Part shown: piece by piece, positions 46,084 through 56,422 of the stretch
How the letters are laid out: each line of letters begins with the position of its first letter
Numbering within the stretch: position 1 is the first letter of the stretch
Assembly (NCBI GenBank): GCA_009781175.1
Contig: WQYQ01000010.1
Location: 50,774-114,773, forward strand
DNA length: 64,000 nt
Reading direction: 5' to 3'
Source of the DNA: Betaproteobacteria bacterium
Lineage (GTDB): Bacteria; Pseudomonadota; Gammaproteobacteria; Burkholderiales; Rhodocyclaceae
Notes under the pieces: generated by a model
What the model saw: only the letters and a program-made list of their open reading frames with translations
The model's database searches: none
What the model was told of the DNA's origin: nothing
Made by a program: the position numbers and the translations under genes

Positions 46084-46830
46084 TTAAACCGGGTTTTCGA
46101 TGTCCACGAAATCGCAGCGCAACCCGGTTTCCGCGGCAAGGTGAGCGGCCAGAGCCTGAATACCGTAACGTTCGGTCGCATGATGCCCGGCCGCGATATA
46201 AGGCACCCCGCTTTCCCTTGCCAAATGTACCGTTTGTTCGGAAATTTCGCCTGAAACGAAAAGCTCGGCGCCCGCGGCAATGGCCGCGTCGAACATCGAT
46301 TGCGCAGCGCCAGAGCACCATGCGATCCGCCGCACCAGCCGATTCTCATCCCCCACCAGCAAAGGATCGCGCCCAGTTCGAGCCGCAATCGAGCGGCCAA
46401 TCTGCATGGCCAATTCGGCAGGCGCTAAATCGCCCAAACACCCCAAATCCTGCTCGCCGAAATACCCTGTCGCCGACCAGCCCATGACATGTGCCCATTG
46501 CGCATTGTTCCCAAGCAGCGGGTGTCGATCGAGCGGGAGGTGATACGCGAAGAGATTAAGCTCGTGCCGCAGTAGTTCCGCCAGACGCTTGCGGCGTATT
46601 CCGATCACGCGCGGGTCTTCGCCACGCCAGAAATAGCCGTGATGGACAAGCAGGGTATCGGCGCCGCGCGCCACCGCGGCGTCGATCAATGCAAGGCTCG
46701 CCGTCACGCCGCAAACGATATGCCTTACTTCCGCCCGGCCTTCCACCTGCAATCCGTTTGGGCAATAATCCTTGAAGTCCGACGGAGATAAGAGCGTATT
46801 CAGATAATTCTGGAATTCTTCACGTCGCAT
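46084..46830 (-). CDS. Nif3-like dinuclear metal-centre protein
   Basis: A 248-aa YbgI/Nif3 family protein: KDYCPNGLQVEG near residue 18, TLLVHHGYFWRG near 58, LFAYHLPLDRHPLLGNN near 91 and a late GHHATERYGIQALA. The His and Glu residues form a two-metal site in a toroidal hexamer. The cellular role is debated (a GTP cyclohydrolase I type 2 label is common but unproven). ATG 46830 has GGAG 9-10 bases upstream. It is divergent from the protease gene. Confidence 0.92.
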   Translation of the reverse strand: MRREEFQNYLNTLLSPSDFKDYCPNGLQVEGRAEVRHIVCGVTASLALIDAAVARGADTLLVHHGYFWRGEDPRVIGIRRKRLAELLRHELNLFAYHLPLDRHPLLGNNAQWAHVMGWSATGYFGEQDLGCLGDLAPAELAMQIGRSIAARTGRDPLLVGDENRLVRRIAWCSGAAQSMFDAAIAAGAELFVSGEISEQTVHLARESGVPYIAAGHHATERYGIQALAAHLAAETGLRCDFVDIENPV

Positions 46831-46898
46831 CGTTTTTCGCTCCATCAACGAGTGCCAATAAACATCCTGGCGCTGCATCACCCTGAAGGGTTACGATT

Positions 46899-48065
46899 AT
46901 GCGCCGCCTATGGCTGATCTTTTGCCAAACAGTCACCGTTTTGCTTGCCGCACTGTTTGTCGTCGCTACGCTCAAACCGAGCTGGTTGGCGTTCGATCAC
47001 GCGTCGCCAACCTTCGTCCAGGTGCGCGAGGCGCCCGCAGTCGACAGTTCAACCCCAAGCCTGAATAACTCGCGCACCTCGTTTGCCACGGCGGCAAATA
47101 AAGCCTTGCCGTCGGTTGTGCACGTTTTCACCAGCCAAGACATGCGCCAACGCGCGCCCTATGCGGACGACCCGGCATTCCGCCGCTTTTTCGGCGATCG
47201 TTCCAACAAGCCCGCTCCGCGCAGGACCGTGGGCCTGGGCTCGGGCGTCATCGTCAGCGACAATGGCTACATTCTCACGAATAACCATGTCGTCGAAGGT
47301 GCGGACGACATCGAAATCGCGCTCTATGACGGGCGCAAATTGCCCGCCAAAATCGTTGGCCGCGACCCCGACTCGGACCTTGCCGTGCTGCATATCGCCG
47401 CGCAGAATCTGCCCGCGATCACATTCAGTAAACCCGAAAGCCTGCATGTCGGCGACGTGGTGCTCGCGATCGGAGATCCATTTGGCGTCGGCCAAACCGT
47501 AACCATGGGTATCGTCAGCGCATTGGGACGCTCACATCTCGGCATCAATACCTATGAGGATTTCATTCAGACCGATGCGGCGATCAATCCGGGCAATTCG
47601 GGCGGCGCGCTCGTTGATACGGAAGGCAACCTCGTCGGAATCAATGCCGCGATCTATTCCCGCTCGGGCGGATCGCTCGGCATCGGTTTTGCGATTCCCG
47701 TATCGATCACCCGCAGCATCATGGAGCAAATCATCCGAACCGGCAGTGTCACACGCGGCTGGATTGGCGTGGAAGTGCGCGATGTGACGGTCGAGCAAGC
47801 CCAAGCGCTGGGATTGGCGCAAAGCGGCATCCTGATTACGGGAATCATCAACGGCGGCCCTGCCGACAAAGGTGGAATCCAACCAGGCGATTTGCTCGTG
47901 GCAATCAATCAGCAAGCTGTCCGCGATGCACAGCAAATGCTGCAATCAATCGCGGAACTCGCCCCCGGGCACGCCGCCAAGCTGATGGTCAAGCGCGGCT
48001 CAAGCTCGCTCGACAAGTCGGTGAAAATCGGGCGGCGACCGCCTGCTGTGGCAATTGAAGAATAA
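46899..48065 (+). CDS. envelope S1C serine protease with one PDZ domain (DegS/AlgW-like)
   Basis: A 388-aa trypsin-like protease. An N-terminal hydrophobic anchor (about 5-25) lacks a clear cleavage site. The triad is His130 (TNNHVV), Asp near 160 (DSDLAVL) and Ser234 (NPGNSGGAL). A single C-terminal PDZ domain (about 280-380) follows. One PDZ and an anchor resemble DegS/AlgW rather than DegP. It probably senses or removes misfolded envelope proteins. AAGGG lies 7-8 bases before the ATG. Confidence 0.9.
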   Translation: MRRLWLIFCQTVTVLLAALFVVATLKPSWLAFDHASPTFVQVREAPAVDSSTPSLNNSRTSFATAANKALPSVVHVFTSQDMRQRAPYADDPAFRRFFGDRSNKPAPRRTVGLGSGVIVSDNGYILTNNHVVEGADDIEIALYDGRKLPAKIVGRDPDSDLAVLHIAAQNLPAITFSKPESLHVGDVVLAIGDPFGVGQTVTMGIVSALGRSHLGINTYEDFIQTDAAINPGNSGGALVDTEGNLVGINAAIYSRSGGSLGIGFAIPVSITRSIMEQIIRTGSVTRGWIGVEVRDVTVEQAQALGLAQSGILITGIINGGPADKGGIQPGDLLVAINQQAVRDAQQMLQSIAELAPGHAAKLMVKRGSSSLDKSVKIGRRPPAVAIEE

Positions 48066-48076
48066 GAACTCAGCCT

Positions 48077-48847
48077 TCAATCGCGGATCTGAACGGCCGA
48101 TCCGTCCCCCGACCCATTCGACTTCGGGGCAATGAAGCGCGCCGCGAAAATGCCCGCTTCGTAGAGCAGGCACATCGGCAAAGCCAACATGATTTGCGAG
48201 GTCACATCGGGCGGCGTAACAACGGCCGCCACGACAAAGGCGCCCACGATCACATAGCGCCGCACCTCTTTCAGCTTTTCCACCGTCACGATGCCTGCCT
48301 TGACGAGCAGGATCACGATGATCGGCACCTCGAACGCCATGCCGAAAGCGAGAAACATCGTCATCACGAAGGAGATGTACTGCTCGATATCCGGCGCGGG
48401 CATGATGCTTTTCGGCGCGAAAGTCGAGATGAACTTGAATACCGTGCCAAACACGAAGAAATAACAAAAAGCCATGCCGAGCAGAAAAAGCAAAGAGCTG
48501 CCAATCACCAGCGGTATGGCCAGGCGCTTTTCGTGTGCATAGAGCCCAGGCGCGATAAAAGCCCACGCCTGATAAAGCACCCACGGCAGCGCAACCACGA
48601 AAGCCGCCATCAGCGTTACTTTCATCGGCACGAAGAATGGCGCGACGACCCCGGTCGCAATCATGTGCACGCCTTCGGGCAAGGCCATCATCATCGGCGC
48701 TGCGAGCAGGTCGTAAATCCGCGACGCAAAAGGCATCAAACAAACAAAAACGAGCAGAACGCCGGTAATCGCCCGAATCAGGCGCGAGCGCAGTTCGATC
48801 AAATGCGAGATAAAACTTTCTTCGTTGTCGACCGCGGCCATGAACAT
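48077..48847 (-). CDS. tatC: Tat translocase subunit TatC
   Basis: A 256-aa membrane protein with six helices and the TatC marks: ESFISHLIELRSRL at the N-terminus, then PWVLYQAWAFIAPGLYAHE and FGMAFEVPII. It recognises twin-arginine signals such as that on NosZ in this window. ATG 48847 shares a base with the tatB stop codon (TGATG). Confidence 0.96.
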   Translation of the reverse strand: MFMAAVDNEESFISHLIELRSRLIRAITGVLLVFVCLMPFASRIYDLLAAPMMMALPEGVHMIATGVVAPFFVPMKVTLMAAFVVALPWVLYQAWAFIAPGLYAHEKRLAIPLVIGSSLLFLLGMAFCYFFVFGTVFKFISTFAPKSIMPAPDIEQYISFVMTMFLAFGMAFEVPIIVILLVKAGIVTVEKLKEVRRYVIVGAFVVAAVVTPPDVTSQIMLALPMCLLYEAGIFAARFIAPKSNGSGDGSAVQIRD

Positions 48848-49368
48848 CAATTCTTTCTAATGGGTTCGGACGGAGCAAAGAGATCGAGCTGCGCGTCATT
48901 GTCGACGGGCTCGTCGGAGGGCGCCTCGGCCGCCTCACCCGCAGCCGGGATCACAGGAGGAATCTGCGCCGTGGCCAAGACTTCCGTTTGCGCAACTGGC
49001 TCGACCTGCGACGCACCCACTACATTGTGGACTTCAGCTGCACTCGCCTCGACCGCAGTTTTCAACTCGCTCGCCGCCGACTGCACCTCGTCGGCAACCG
49101 GCTTGATTGACTGTTCAAGCTCCCGCGCCTGCGCTTGAAAACTCTGTTCAAGCTCCCGCGCCGATTCAAGCATTTCCGATTGCAGACGCTTCATTTCTTC
49201 GAGCTGGATTTCGCGGTTGATATCGGCCTTGACCTCAGCCACATGGCGCTGCAAACGGCCGAGCAAATGGCCCGCGGTGCGCGCCACGCGCGGCAGCTTT
49301 TCGGGGCCGACGACGATCAGCGCCACGACCCCTATGACCATCAGTTCGTTAAAGTCGACGCCAAACAT
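48847..49368 (-). CDS. tatB: Tat translocase subunit TatB
   Basis: A 173-aa protein with one N-terminal membrane helix (FNELMVIGVVALIVVGPEKLP, with the Glu and Pro marks of TatB). An amphipathic helix, a long charged coiled-coil-like part and an Ala/Pro-rich acidic tail follow. It forms the signal-receptor complex with TatC. It is separated from tatA by 208 bp that contain a hairpin and an R1 element. Confidence 0.94.
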   Translation of the reverse strand: MFGVDFNELMVIGVVALIVVGPEKLPRVARTAGHLLGRLQRHVAEVKADINREIQLEEMKRLQSEMLESARELEQSFQAQARELEQSIKPVADEVQSAASELKTAVEASAAEVHNVVGASQVEPVAQTEVLATAQIPPVIPAAGEAAEAPSDEPVDNDAQLDLFAPSEPIRKN

Positions 49369-49390
49369 GAAAAATTCTTCCAGAAACGGA

Positions 49391-49414
49391 AGGGGCGCCG
49401 TCCGCGGCGCCCCT
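49391..49414 (-). terminator. strong GC hairpin between tatA and tatB
   Basis: A perfect 10-bp stem, AGGGGCGCCG/CGGCGCCCCT, with loop TCCG. The minus-strand tail is only modestly T-rich, so it may attenuate or stabilise the mRNA rather than fully terminate. It abuts the R1 element. Confidence 0.5.
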
Positions 49415-49416
49415 CA

Positions 49417-49558
49417 GAACCTGTTCATAATCTTGCTGCAAGGCTGTGATCGGGACTCATGCGCTGCTCGGAATCCTCATTTATGATTTATAAACTGCGG
49501 TTCCTGCGCTGCTCTTCACCCCGCTGACCGCCTCTCGCGACAGATTCTGAACAGATTC
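49417..49558. repeat. R1 element, 142 bp, between tatA and tatB
   Basis: The same length as the copy at 24180-24321 and its near-identical reverse complement. The ends GAACCTGTTCATAATCTTG and CAGATTCTGAACAGATTC are inverted repeats. The core contains CGGAATCCTCATTTATGATT and CGGTTCCTGCGCTGCTCTTC. It has no coding capacity. It splits what is normally a compact tatABC operon. Confidence 0.85.
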
Positions 49559-49576
49559 TCAAACGGGCAAATACGA

Positions 49577-49795
49577 TCAGGTTTTGTCCTTTTCACGGAC
49601 CTCGGCATCGATCGTTGTTTTCGAGATCTGAGCGCGATCGGCTTCGGCCTGCTCGCTCCCCTCTTTCATGCCTTGTTTGAAGCCTTTTACCGCACCGCCG
49701 AGATCTTCGCCAATATTGCGCAATTTCTTGGTACCGAAGACCAACATTACGATCACCAGGACGATCAGCCAGTGCCAGATGCTGAAAGAACCCAT
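49577..49795 (-). CDS. tatA: Tat translocase subunit TatA
   Basis: A 72-aa pore-forming subunit: [21 protein letters not shown] is the membrane helix with its start, then [22 protein letters not shown] is the amphipathic helix. The C-terminus is charged and variable. It is 10 bp from hinT and on the same strand as tatB and tatC. Confidence 0.95.
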   Translation of the reverse strand: MGSFSIWHWLIVLVIVMLVFGTKKLRNIGEDLGGAVKGFKQGMKEGSEQAEADRAQISKTTIDAEVREKDKT

Positions 49796-49805
49796 CTCAT
49801 TCTCC

Positions 49806-50153
49806 TCAGTACTTGATCATGGCCGGCAAGGGGTCTCCGCCGCCGATGATGTGCATGTGAAGATGATACACCTCCTGCCGACCGATCCTTCCGGTGTTAA
49901 TGATCGTGCGGAAGCCATCATGCGCGCCCACTTCGCGGGCAATCGGCCCAGCTTTGACAAGCATGCGCCCGAACACGTTCGCATCGGATTCGACGCTCGC
50001 GTCGAGCGATTCGATATGCCGCTTCGGAATCACCAGAATATGCACCGGCGCGATCGGATGAATGTCCTTGAACGCCAGGATTTCATCATCCTCGAACACC
50101 TTCTGGGCCGGGATTTCCCCTTCGACGATGCGGCAAAAAATACAATCGCTCAT
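49806..50153 (-). CDS. hinT: HIT-family purine nucleoside phosphoramidase (HinT)
   Basis: A 115-aa HIT protein. [19 protein letters not shown] at the start and the histidine triad [11 protein letters not shown] near residue 96 are diagnostic. HinT hydrolyses AMP-linked phosphoramidates and adenylated-lysine intermediates. Its start overlaps the hisE stop codon, a gene order common in betaproteobacteria. Confidence 0.95.
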   Translation of the reverse strand: MSDCIFCRIVEGEIPAQKVFEDDEILAFKDIHPIAPVHILVIPKRHIESLDASVESDANVFGRMLVKAGPIAREVGAHDGFRTIINTGRIGRQEVYHLHMHIIGGGDPLPAMIKY

Positions 50154-50476
50154 GCATGACCCCGCGAAGCTTTTTCATCGATGCCGGAAATGCCTTCGCG
50201 GCGCCGGAATTCGACCAGGACATCGTTAACCGACAAACCGAAATGCGCGAGAAGAATCATGCTGTGGAACCACAAATCGGTCATTTCATACACGATCTGG
50301 CGATGCCCGCCGTCCTTCGCCGCCATAATGACCTCGGCGGCCTCCTCCGCCACCTTCTTGCAAATCGCGTCGGTTCCTTTGGAATAAAGGCTTGCTACAT
50401 AGGACGTGTCGGGCGACTCGTTTTTCCTTTCGGCCAGTGTCGTGGCGAGCCGTTGCAGCACTTCAGGATCGATCAT
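50150..50476 (-). CDS. hisE: phosphoribosyl-ATP diphosphatase
   Basis: A 108-aa MazG-like helical enzyme, second step of histidine synthesis. [17 protein letters not shown] and [13 protein letters not shown] contain the Glu/Asp metal ligands. Overlapping starts and stops with hisI and hinT show tight coupling. HisE and HisI are separate proteins here. Confidence 0.95.
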   Translation of the reverse strand: MIDPEVLQRLATTLAERKNESPDTSYVASLYSKGTDAICKKVAEEAAEVIMAAKDGGHRQIVYEMTDLWFHSMILLAHFGLSVNDVLVEFRRREGISGIDEKASRGHA

Positions 50477-50871
50477 TTATAAATCTCCGCGGGATCTTTC
50501 AAAACCGGCTCGACGGCCTGCCAGTGGCCGTCTTCGAATTGGTTGAAAAAGCAGGAACGACGCCCAGTGTGACAGGCAATCCCCCCCACTTGTTCGATCT
50601 TAAGCAGAACAACATCACAATCGCAATCGAGGCGAATGTCGAGCACTTTTTGAATATGCCCCGACTCTTCACCCTTATGCCAGAGCTTACGCCGCGAACG
50701 GCTCCAGTAGACGGCCTCGCCGCGCTCCGCCGTCTGCGCCAAAGCCTCGCGGTTCATCCAGGCGAACATCAAGACTTCGCCGCTGCGGGCATCCTGAGCG
50801 ATGGCAGGCACCAAGCCCTGTTCATCCCAGCGGACCTCCTCCAGCCAGGCCAAATCCGGGCCGGCGCTCAT
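50473..50871 (-). CDS. hisI: phosphoribosyl-AMP cyclohydrolase
   Basis: A 132-aa enzyme, third step of histidine synthesis. It has [30 protein letters not shown] and the zinc-site segments DCDCD and [16 protein letters not shown] 50871 overlaps the hisF stop codon; the longer frame lies inside hisF. Confidence 0.95.
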   Translation of the reverse strand: MSAGPDLAWLEEVRWDEQGLVPAIAQDARSGEVLMFAWMNREALAQTAERGEAVYWSRSRRKLWHKGEESGHIQKVLDIRLDCDCDVVLLKIEQVGGIACHTGRRSCFFNQFEDGHWQAVEPVLKDPAEIYK

Positions 50872-51626
50872 AACCTCACCTCGATTCCGCGCTCCCGCAT
50901 AAACGTTTTCGCTTCGCGTACCGTATGTTGACCAAAGTGGAAAATGCTTGCCGCCAGCACGGCATCCGCGCGCCCCTCGGTTACGCCGTCGGCCAGATGC
51001 TGTAGCGTTCCCACTCCACCGCTGGCAATGACCGGAATCGCGATCGCATCGGACACCGCGCGCGTCAGCCCAAGGTCGAAACCATTCTTCATGCCGTCGC
51101 GATCCATGCTCGTCAGCAAGATTTCGCCCGCGCCGAGCGCTTCCACCTTGCGCGCCCATTCGACCGCATCCAGCCCCGTCGGCTTGCGCCCCCCGTGGGT
51201 GAAAACTTCCCATTTTCCGGGCGCGATCTGTTTCGCATCGATGGCGACGACGATACATTGCGAGCCCACCTTGTCGGACGCCTCGCGCACCAGTTCGGGT
51301 TTGTTGACCGCCGCGGTATTCATCGAAACCTTGTCCGCACCGGCGTTCAGCAAGCGCCGCACATCGGCGACTTCACGCACGCCGCCACCGACGGTCAAAG
51401 GGATGAAGACCTGCTCGGCAACCTGCTCGACGACGTGCAGGATGATGTCCCGCTCGTCGGAACTGGCGGTGATGTCGAGAAAGGTGATTTCGTCCGCGCC
51501 CTGCTCGTCGTAGCGGCGCGCGATTTCAACCGGATCTCCAGCGTCGCGCAGTTCGACGAAGTTCACGCCTTTGACGACGCGGCCCGCGTTGACGTCCAGA
51601 CAGGGAATGATGCGCTTTGCCAACAT
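50868..51626 (-). CDS. hisF: imidazole glycerol phosphate synthase cyclase subunit
   Basis: A 252-aa TIM barrel. [15 protein letters not shown] has the catalytic Asp11, VAIDAK carries the second Asp near 130, and [15 protein letters not shown] is the phosphate-binding loop. It works with HisH, which feeds ammonia. It lies 7 bp from hisA. Confidence 0.97.
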   Translation of the reverse strand: MLAKRIIPCLDVNAGRVVKGVNFVELRDAGDPVEIARRYDEQGADEITFLDITASSDERDIILHVVEQVAEQVFIPLTVGGGVREVADVRRLLNAGADKVSMNTAAVNKPELVREASDKVGSQCIVVAIDAKQIAPGKWEVFTHGGRKPTGLDAVEWARKVEALGAGEILLTSMDRDGMKNGFDLGLTRAVSDAIAIPVIASGGVGTLQHLADGVTEGRADAVLAASIFHFGQHTVREAKTFMRERGIEVRL

Positions 51627-51633
51627 CGAGAAA

Positions 51634-52386
51634 TCAGCCTTCCGCCACGCCGTTAAGGGCGTCGGCCCGTTCCTGCGCTTCTTTGAAATCGAATTTGCCT
51701 TCGTAGATGGCCCGCCCGGTAATCACGCCGGTAATGCCTTCTTCTTCGACCTTGCACAGCGCTTCGATATCCGCGATCTGTCCCACGCCGCCGCTGGCGA
51801 TCACGGGAATTTTCAGCGCCCGCGCGAGCTTGACGGTCGCGTCGATGTTGACGCCTTGCAGCATGCCGTCGCGCCCGATGTCGGTGTAGATCACCGCCTC
51901 GACGCCGTAGTCTTCGAACTTCTTACCAAGGTCGATCACATCATGGCCCGTCAGCTTCGACCAGCCATCGACCGCGACCTTGCCATCCTTCGCATCGAGG
52001 CCGACGATGATGTGCCCAGGGAAGGCGCTGCAAGCGTCATGCAGGAAGCCGGGGTTCTTGACCGCCGCGGTGCCGATGATGACGTAGGTCACCCCGTCGT
52101 CGAGATAGCGTTCGATCGTATCCAGATCGCGGATTCCGCCGCCGAGCTGGACCGGAATATCGTCGCCGACTTCGGCAACGATCTGTTTGATCACGCCTTC
52201 GTTCTTCGGCTTGCCGGCAACGGCCCCGTTGAGGTCAACAAGATGCAGCCTGCGCGCGCCTTGATCGAGCCAATGGGCAGCCATCGCGGCCGGGTCATCG
52301 GAAAAGACGGTGACATCTTCCATGTCACCTTGCTTGAGACGGACGCAACGCCCGTCCTTGAGATCGATAGCCGGGATCAGCAGCAT
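51634..52386 (-). CDS. hisA: phosphoribosylformimino-AICAR ribotide isomerase
   Basis: A 250-aa TIM barrel related to His[20 protein letters not shown] at the start with the catalytic Asp8, [15 protein letters not shown] near 125 and [15 protein letters not shown] near 168. It performs the fourth step. About 100 bp of non-coding DNA separates it from hisH. Confidence 0.97.
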   Translation of the reverse strand: MLLIPAIDLKDGRCVRLKQGDMEDVTVFSDDPAAMAAHWLDQGARRLHLVDLNGAVAGKPKNEGVIKQIVAEVGDDIPVQLGGGIRDLDTIERYLDDGVTYVIIGTAAVKNPGFLHDACSAFPGHIIVGLDAKDGKVAVDGWSKLTGHDVIDLGKKFEDYGVEAVIYTDIGRDGMLQGVNIDATVKLARALKIPVIASGGVGQIADIEALCKVEEEGITGVITGRAIYEGKFDFKEAQERADALNGVAEG

Positions 52387-52485
52387 AAGAGCACGTTCGA
52401 TGAGTGATTGAAAAGCGTGGGACGGCAGCCCGGGCCGGACAGCGAAAAGAAAAGGACTTGCCGCGGTTTCATGAATGTTGCGGAA

Positions 52486-53118
52486 TCAGGGGTTCCAGTG
52501 CACGAAATTCGAGAGCAGCGCCAAACCCACACTGGCGCTTTTCTCGGGATGAAACTGAGTGGCGAAAATGTTATCCCTAGCCACCGCGCTGGTAAAGACG
52601 AGTCCATAGCGCGTCTCGGCTACGCTATGCGCAGTGTCTTTCGGTTTGCAGTAATAGCTATGCACAAAGTAAAAGCGCGCCCGCTCGGGGATACCTTGGA
52701 ACAGCGGATGCGGACGCGTTGCCTCGACCTCGTTCCAGCCCATATGCGGAACTTTCAGGCGCGAGCCGTCGGCATCCGTCATGCCTGCCGGGAAACGCGG
52801 CACCTCGCCGCGAATCAAGCCCAATGCCTGGGTATCGCCCTCTTCGCCGTGGTCGAAAAGCATCTGCATGCCGACACAGATACCGAGAAACGGTTTGTTG
52901 CGCGATGCGTTTTCAACCGACTCGCGCAAGCCGCAGGCGAGAAACTCGCGCATGCAATCATGCAGCGCGCCCTGCCCCGGCACGACGACGCGGTCGGCCG
53001 CATCCACCTCCGCCGCCTTCCCCGTAATCAAAACCTGCGCCTCAGGCGCGACATGCTCGATCGCCTTGGCGACAGAGCGCAAATTTCCCATCCCGTAATC
53101 GACTACAGCAATCTTCAT
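52486..53118 (-). CDS. hisH: imidazole glycerol phosphate synthase glutaminase subunit
   Basis: A 210-aa class I glutamine amidotransferase. The nucleophile Cys is in GICVGMQML near residue 80 and the His-Glu pair in ATQFHPEKS near 190. VPHMGWNEV is specific for HisH. It supplies ammonia to HisF. Confidence 0.96.
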   Translation of the reverse strand: MKIAVVDYGMGNLRSVAKAIEHVAPEAQVLITGKAAEVDAADRVVVPGQGALHDCMREFLACGLRESVENASRNKPFLGICVGMQMLFDHGEEGDTQALGLIRGEVPRFPAGMTDADGSRLKVPHMGWNEVEATRPHPLFQGIPERARFYFVHSYYCKPKDTAHSVAETRYGLVFTSAVARDNIFATQFHPEKSASVGLALLSNFVHWNP

Positions 53119-53130
53119 ACCGAATTTCTT

Positions 53131-53718
53131 TTAAAGCAAACCCTTGGTCGAGGGCACGACACCCGCCACGCGCGGATCAAGCGTCACGGCCATACGCAAT
53201 GCGCGGCCAAATGCCTTGAAGATCGTCTCGCACTGGTGGTGCGCATTGTGGCCACGCAGATTATCGATATGCAAAGTGACACCCGCATGATTGACGAATC
53301 CCTGAAAAAACTCATGGATCAATTGAGTATCCAGCCCGCCGATCATGCCGGCGCTGAAAGCGCAATGCATTTCGAGCCCCGAGCGGCCCGAAAGATCGAT
53401 CACGACACGCGACAAGGCTTCGTCGAGCGGGACGTAGGCATGTCCATAGCGCGTCAGCCCCTTTTTATCGCCAAGCGCTTGTGCGCAAGCCTGGCCGAAC
53501 GCGATGCCGACATCTTCCACGGTGTGATGTCCGTCGATGTGCAGATCGCCCTTGGCCTCGATCGATAAATCGATGAGCCCGTGGCGCGCGATCTGATCGA
53601 GCATGTGGTCGAAAAAGCCGATACCCGTGGCAAGCGCTGCTTTGCCGGTACCGTCGAGATCGAGACGCACGCTGATCTGCGTCTCCAGCGTATTACGAAT
53701 GACTTCGGCTTGCCGCAT
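53131..53718 (-). CDS. hisB: imidazoleglycerol-phosphate dehydratase
   Basis: A 195-aa monofunctional dehydratase. [13 protein letters not shown] and [15 protein letters not shown], and a later GHNAHHQCE, give the manganese-binding His set. No phosphatase domain is fused. It is 12 bp from hisH and divergent from hisC. Confidence 0.97.
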   Translation of the reverse strand: MRQAEVIRNTLETQISVRLDLDGTGKAALATGIGFFDHMLDQIARHGLIDLSIEAKGDLHIDGHHTVEDVGIAFGQACAQALGDKKGLTRYGHAYVPLDEALSRVVIDLSGRSGLEMHCAFSAGMIGGLDTQLIHEFFQGFVNHAGVTLHIDNLRGHNAHHQCETIFKAFGRALRMAVTLDPRVAGVVPSTKGLL

Positions 53719-53841
53719 GGTTTTTCGGGCCGGACTACAGGGGTTTTAGGATCGGACGAGCATGATAGCATCGCCTTGATAACCCTTGCGGTACTGTAGC
53801 AACGCCGCAGCCGAACCGAATCCTGCCTGAGCGAATTTCAG

Positions 53842-54903
53842 ATGAGCCGTTACTGGAGCGCCGTGGTCCACGGCCTGACCCCTTATGTGCCGGGCGAGCA
53901 GCCCAAATTGCCCGATCTGGTCAAACTGAACACCAACGAAAACCCCTATGGGCCCAGCCCGCGCGTGCTGGCCGCGATCCGGGCCGAGCTTTCCGACGCT
54001 TTGCGGCTTTACCCCGATCCGAACGCCGAGCGGCTCAAGGTCGCGATTGCGGACTATCACGGCATTACGCCCGCGCAGATTTTCGTCGGCAACGGTTCGG
54101 ACGAAGTGCTGGCCCACGTTTTCATGGCCTTGCTCAAACACGACAAGCCGCTGCTGTTCCCCGACATCAGCTACAGCTTCTATCCGGTGTATTGCGGGCT
54201 TTATGGCATCGAGCCGGGCGTCGTCGCGCTGAGCGACAGCTTCGAGATCCGCGTCGACGATTACTTCCGCCCCAACGGCGGCGTCATCTTCCCGAACCCG
54301 AATGCGCCGACCGGGCGTCTGCTCGCGCTCGGCGAAATCGAACGCCTGCTGGCGCACAACACGGATTCGGTCGTCGTCATCGACGAGGCTTACATCGACT
54401 TCGGCGGCCAAAGCGCGATTCCGCTGATCGGGCGCTACCCGAATCTGCTCATCGTGCAAACGCTTTCCAAATCCCGCTCGCTCGCCGGGCTGCGCATCGG
54501 TTTCGCGGCGGGCGGCGCGGAACTCATCGAAGCACTCGAACGCGTCAAGAACAGTTTCAATTCCTATCCGCTCGATCGGCTCGCGATCGCTGGCGGCGTC
54601 GCCGCATATGAAGACAACGCCTATTTCGACGCCTGCTGCGCCAAAGTCATCGCGAGCCGCGAACGTCTCGTCGCGGGGCTTGCCGCGCGCGGTTTCGAAG
54701 TGCTGCCCTCGGCCGCGAATTTCATTTTCGCGCGCCATCCGCGGCGCGACGGCGCGCAACTCGCCGCCGAACTGCGCGCCGACAGCATCATCGTGCGGCA
54801 TTTCCGCCAGCCACGGATTGAACAATTCCTGCGCATCACAATCGGAACGGATGTGCAGTGCGACCGCCTTCTGGCGGCCCTGGACAAAATCCTTGCCGCA
54901 TAG
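53842..54903 (+). CDS. hisC: histidinol-phosphate aminotransferase
   Basis: A 353-aa PLP-dependent class I/II transaminase. [13 protein letters not shown] near residue 30, [12 protein letters not shown] near 86, PNPNAPTGR near 152 and the Schiff-base Lys210 in [15 protein letters not shown] mark HisC. It is divergently transcribed from hisB, so the 123-bp gap must hold both promoters. Confidence 0.95.
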   Translation: MSRYWSAVVHGLTPYVPGEQPKLPDLVKLNTNENPYGPSPRVLAAIRAELSDALRLYPDPNAERLKVAIADYHGITPAQIFVGNGSDEVLAHVFMALLKHDKPLLFPDISYSFYPVYCGLYGIEPGVVALSDSFEIRVDDYFRPNGGVIFPNPNAPTGRLLALGEIERLLAHNTDSVVVIDEAYIDFGGQSAIPLIGRYPNLLIVQTLSKSRSLAGLRIGFAAGGAELIEALERVKNSFNSYPLDRLAIAGGVAAYEDNAYFDACCAKVIASRERLVAGLAARGFEVLPSAANFIFARHPRRDGAQLAAELRADSIIVRHFRQPRIEQFLRITIGTDVQCDRLLAALDKILAA

Positions 54904-55030
54904 GAGTTTGGTACGAACCAAGTTTTTCGAATAGCCAGGAACAATCGAGAGGGTAGCGACAGTAGTCAATTAGACATACCAATCAGCGGATTCGATACTG
55001 TTTCTATTGCAGCTGAATCACGGAGACGCC

Positions 55031-56422
55031 ATGCATACCATCACCACCGACATCGCCGTCATCGGCGCCGGCACAGCCGGGCTGGCCGCCTATCGCGCGG
55101 CCAAGGCCGCGGGCAAGCGCACTGTAATCATCGAAGGTGGCCCCTACGGCACAACCTGTGCGCGGGTCGGCTGCATGCCTTCCAAGCTATTGATTGCCGC
55201 CGCGGAAGCCGCCCACGAGGCACGCCACACGGCGCCGTTCGGCATCCATGTCGACGGTTCGGTGCGCGTCGATGGCCGCGCCGTCATGGATCGCGTCAAG
55301 CGTGAGCGCGATCGTTTCGTCGGTTTTGTCGTGCGCGGCGTCGAGGACATCCCGGTGGAAGACAGAATCGTCGGCTACACGAAGTTCATCGACAACACGA
55401 CGCTGCAAGTCGGCGGCGATCTCTGCGTGAAAGCCTCGCGCATCGTGATTGCAACGGGTTCCAGTGCCAATGTGCCGCCGCCTTTCCGCGAGCTTGGCGA
55501 GCGCGTCGTCATCAATGACGACATCTTCGATTGGGACACGCTGCCCGCAAGCGTCGCCGTGTTCGGCCCCGGCGTGATCGGCCTCGAACTCAGCCAGGCG
55601 CTTGCGCGCCTGGGCGTGCGCGTCAAGGTATTCGGCAAAGGCCGCCGCATCGGCTCACTCGCCGACCCAGTTATCAGCGCTTACGCGAAAAAGGTTTTCC
55701 AGGACGAATTCGATCTCGACACCGATGCGGACGTGCAGGCAATGACGCGTGAGGGCAATCAGGTCACAATTAGCTACACGCTGCGCGACGGCAGCACGGC
55801 GACCGAGCACTTCGAATACGTGCTCGCGACAACTGGCCGCACGCCGAATCTGCGCAATCTCGGGCTCGAAAACACCGACCTCGCACTCGACGCGCGCGGC
55901 GTGCCGTTTTTCGATGAGCAAACGCTGCAATGCGGCGACAGTTCGATCTTCATCGCCGGTGACGTCAACAACATTCTGACGCTGCTGCACGAAGCCGCCG
56001 ATGAAGGCAAAACCGCGGGCGAGAACGCGGCGCGTTACCCGGATATCGCGCACGGCCATCGCCGCGCGCCCATCGCCGTCGTGTTCACCGATCCGCAGAT
56101 CGCGATGGTCGGCAAACGCTTTTCCAGCCTCGCCCCGGATAGCTTCGTCACCGGAGAGGTCAGCTTCGAGGATCAAGGCCGCAGCCGCGTGATGCTGAAA
56201 AACCGGGGCCTCATGCACATCTATGCGGAACGCGGCAGCGGCAAATTCCTCGGCGCGGAATGGCTCGGCCCGCGCGCCGAAAACATCGCCCACCTGCTCG
56301 CCTGGGCCTGCCAGCAAAACATGACGATTGCGCAAATGCTCGCCATGCCGTTCTACCATCCCGTCGTCGAAGAAGGCTTGCGCACCGCGCTGCGCGATGC
56401 GGCGGCGAAGCTCGATGGCTAG
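55031..56422 (+). CDS. dihydrolipoamide dehydrogenase-type flavoprotein
   Basis: A 463-aa class I pyridine-nucleotide disulfide oxidoreductase: FAD motif GAGTAGLAAY, redox cysteines C43 and C48 (TCARVGCMPSK), NAD site GPGVIGLELSQ and C-terminal FYHPVVEEGL with the His-Glu pair. It stands alone, not beside E1/E2 genes, so its disulfide substrate is unknown; the spacing matches stand-alone lipoamide dehydrogenases of proteobacteria. ATG 55031 has GGAG 6 bases upstream. Confidence 0.85.
   Translation: MHTITTDIAVIGAGTAGLAAYRAAKAAGKRTVIIEGGPYGTTCARVGCMPSKLLIAAAEAAHEARHTAPFGIHVDGSVRVDGRAVMDRVKRERDRFVGFVVRGVEDIPVEDRIVGYTKFIDNTTLQVGGDLCVKASRIVIATGSSANVPPPFRELGERVVINDDIFDWDTLPASVAVFGPGVIGLELSQALARLGVRVKVFGKGRRIGSLADPVISAYAKKVFQDEFDLDTDADVQAMTREGNQVTISYTLRDGSTATEHFEYVLATTGRTPNLRNLGLENTDLALDARGVPFFDEQTLQCGDSSIFIAGDVNNILTLLHEAADEGKTAGENAARYPDIAHGHRRAPIAVVFTDPQIAMVGKRFSSLAPDSFVTGEVSFEDQGRSRVMLKNRGLMHIYAERGSGKFLGAEWLGPRAENIAHLLAWACQQNMTIAQMLAMPFYHPVVEEGLRTALRDAAAKLDG

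Noticed and set aside
53746..54969. A 407-codon frame opposite hisC
   Set aside because: It is antisense to a complete HisC. Its composition is that of a reverse-strand shadow.
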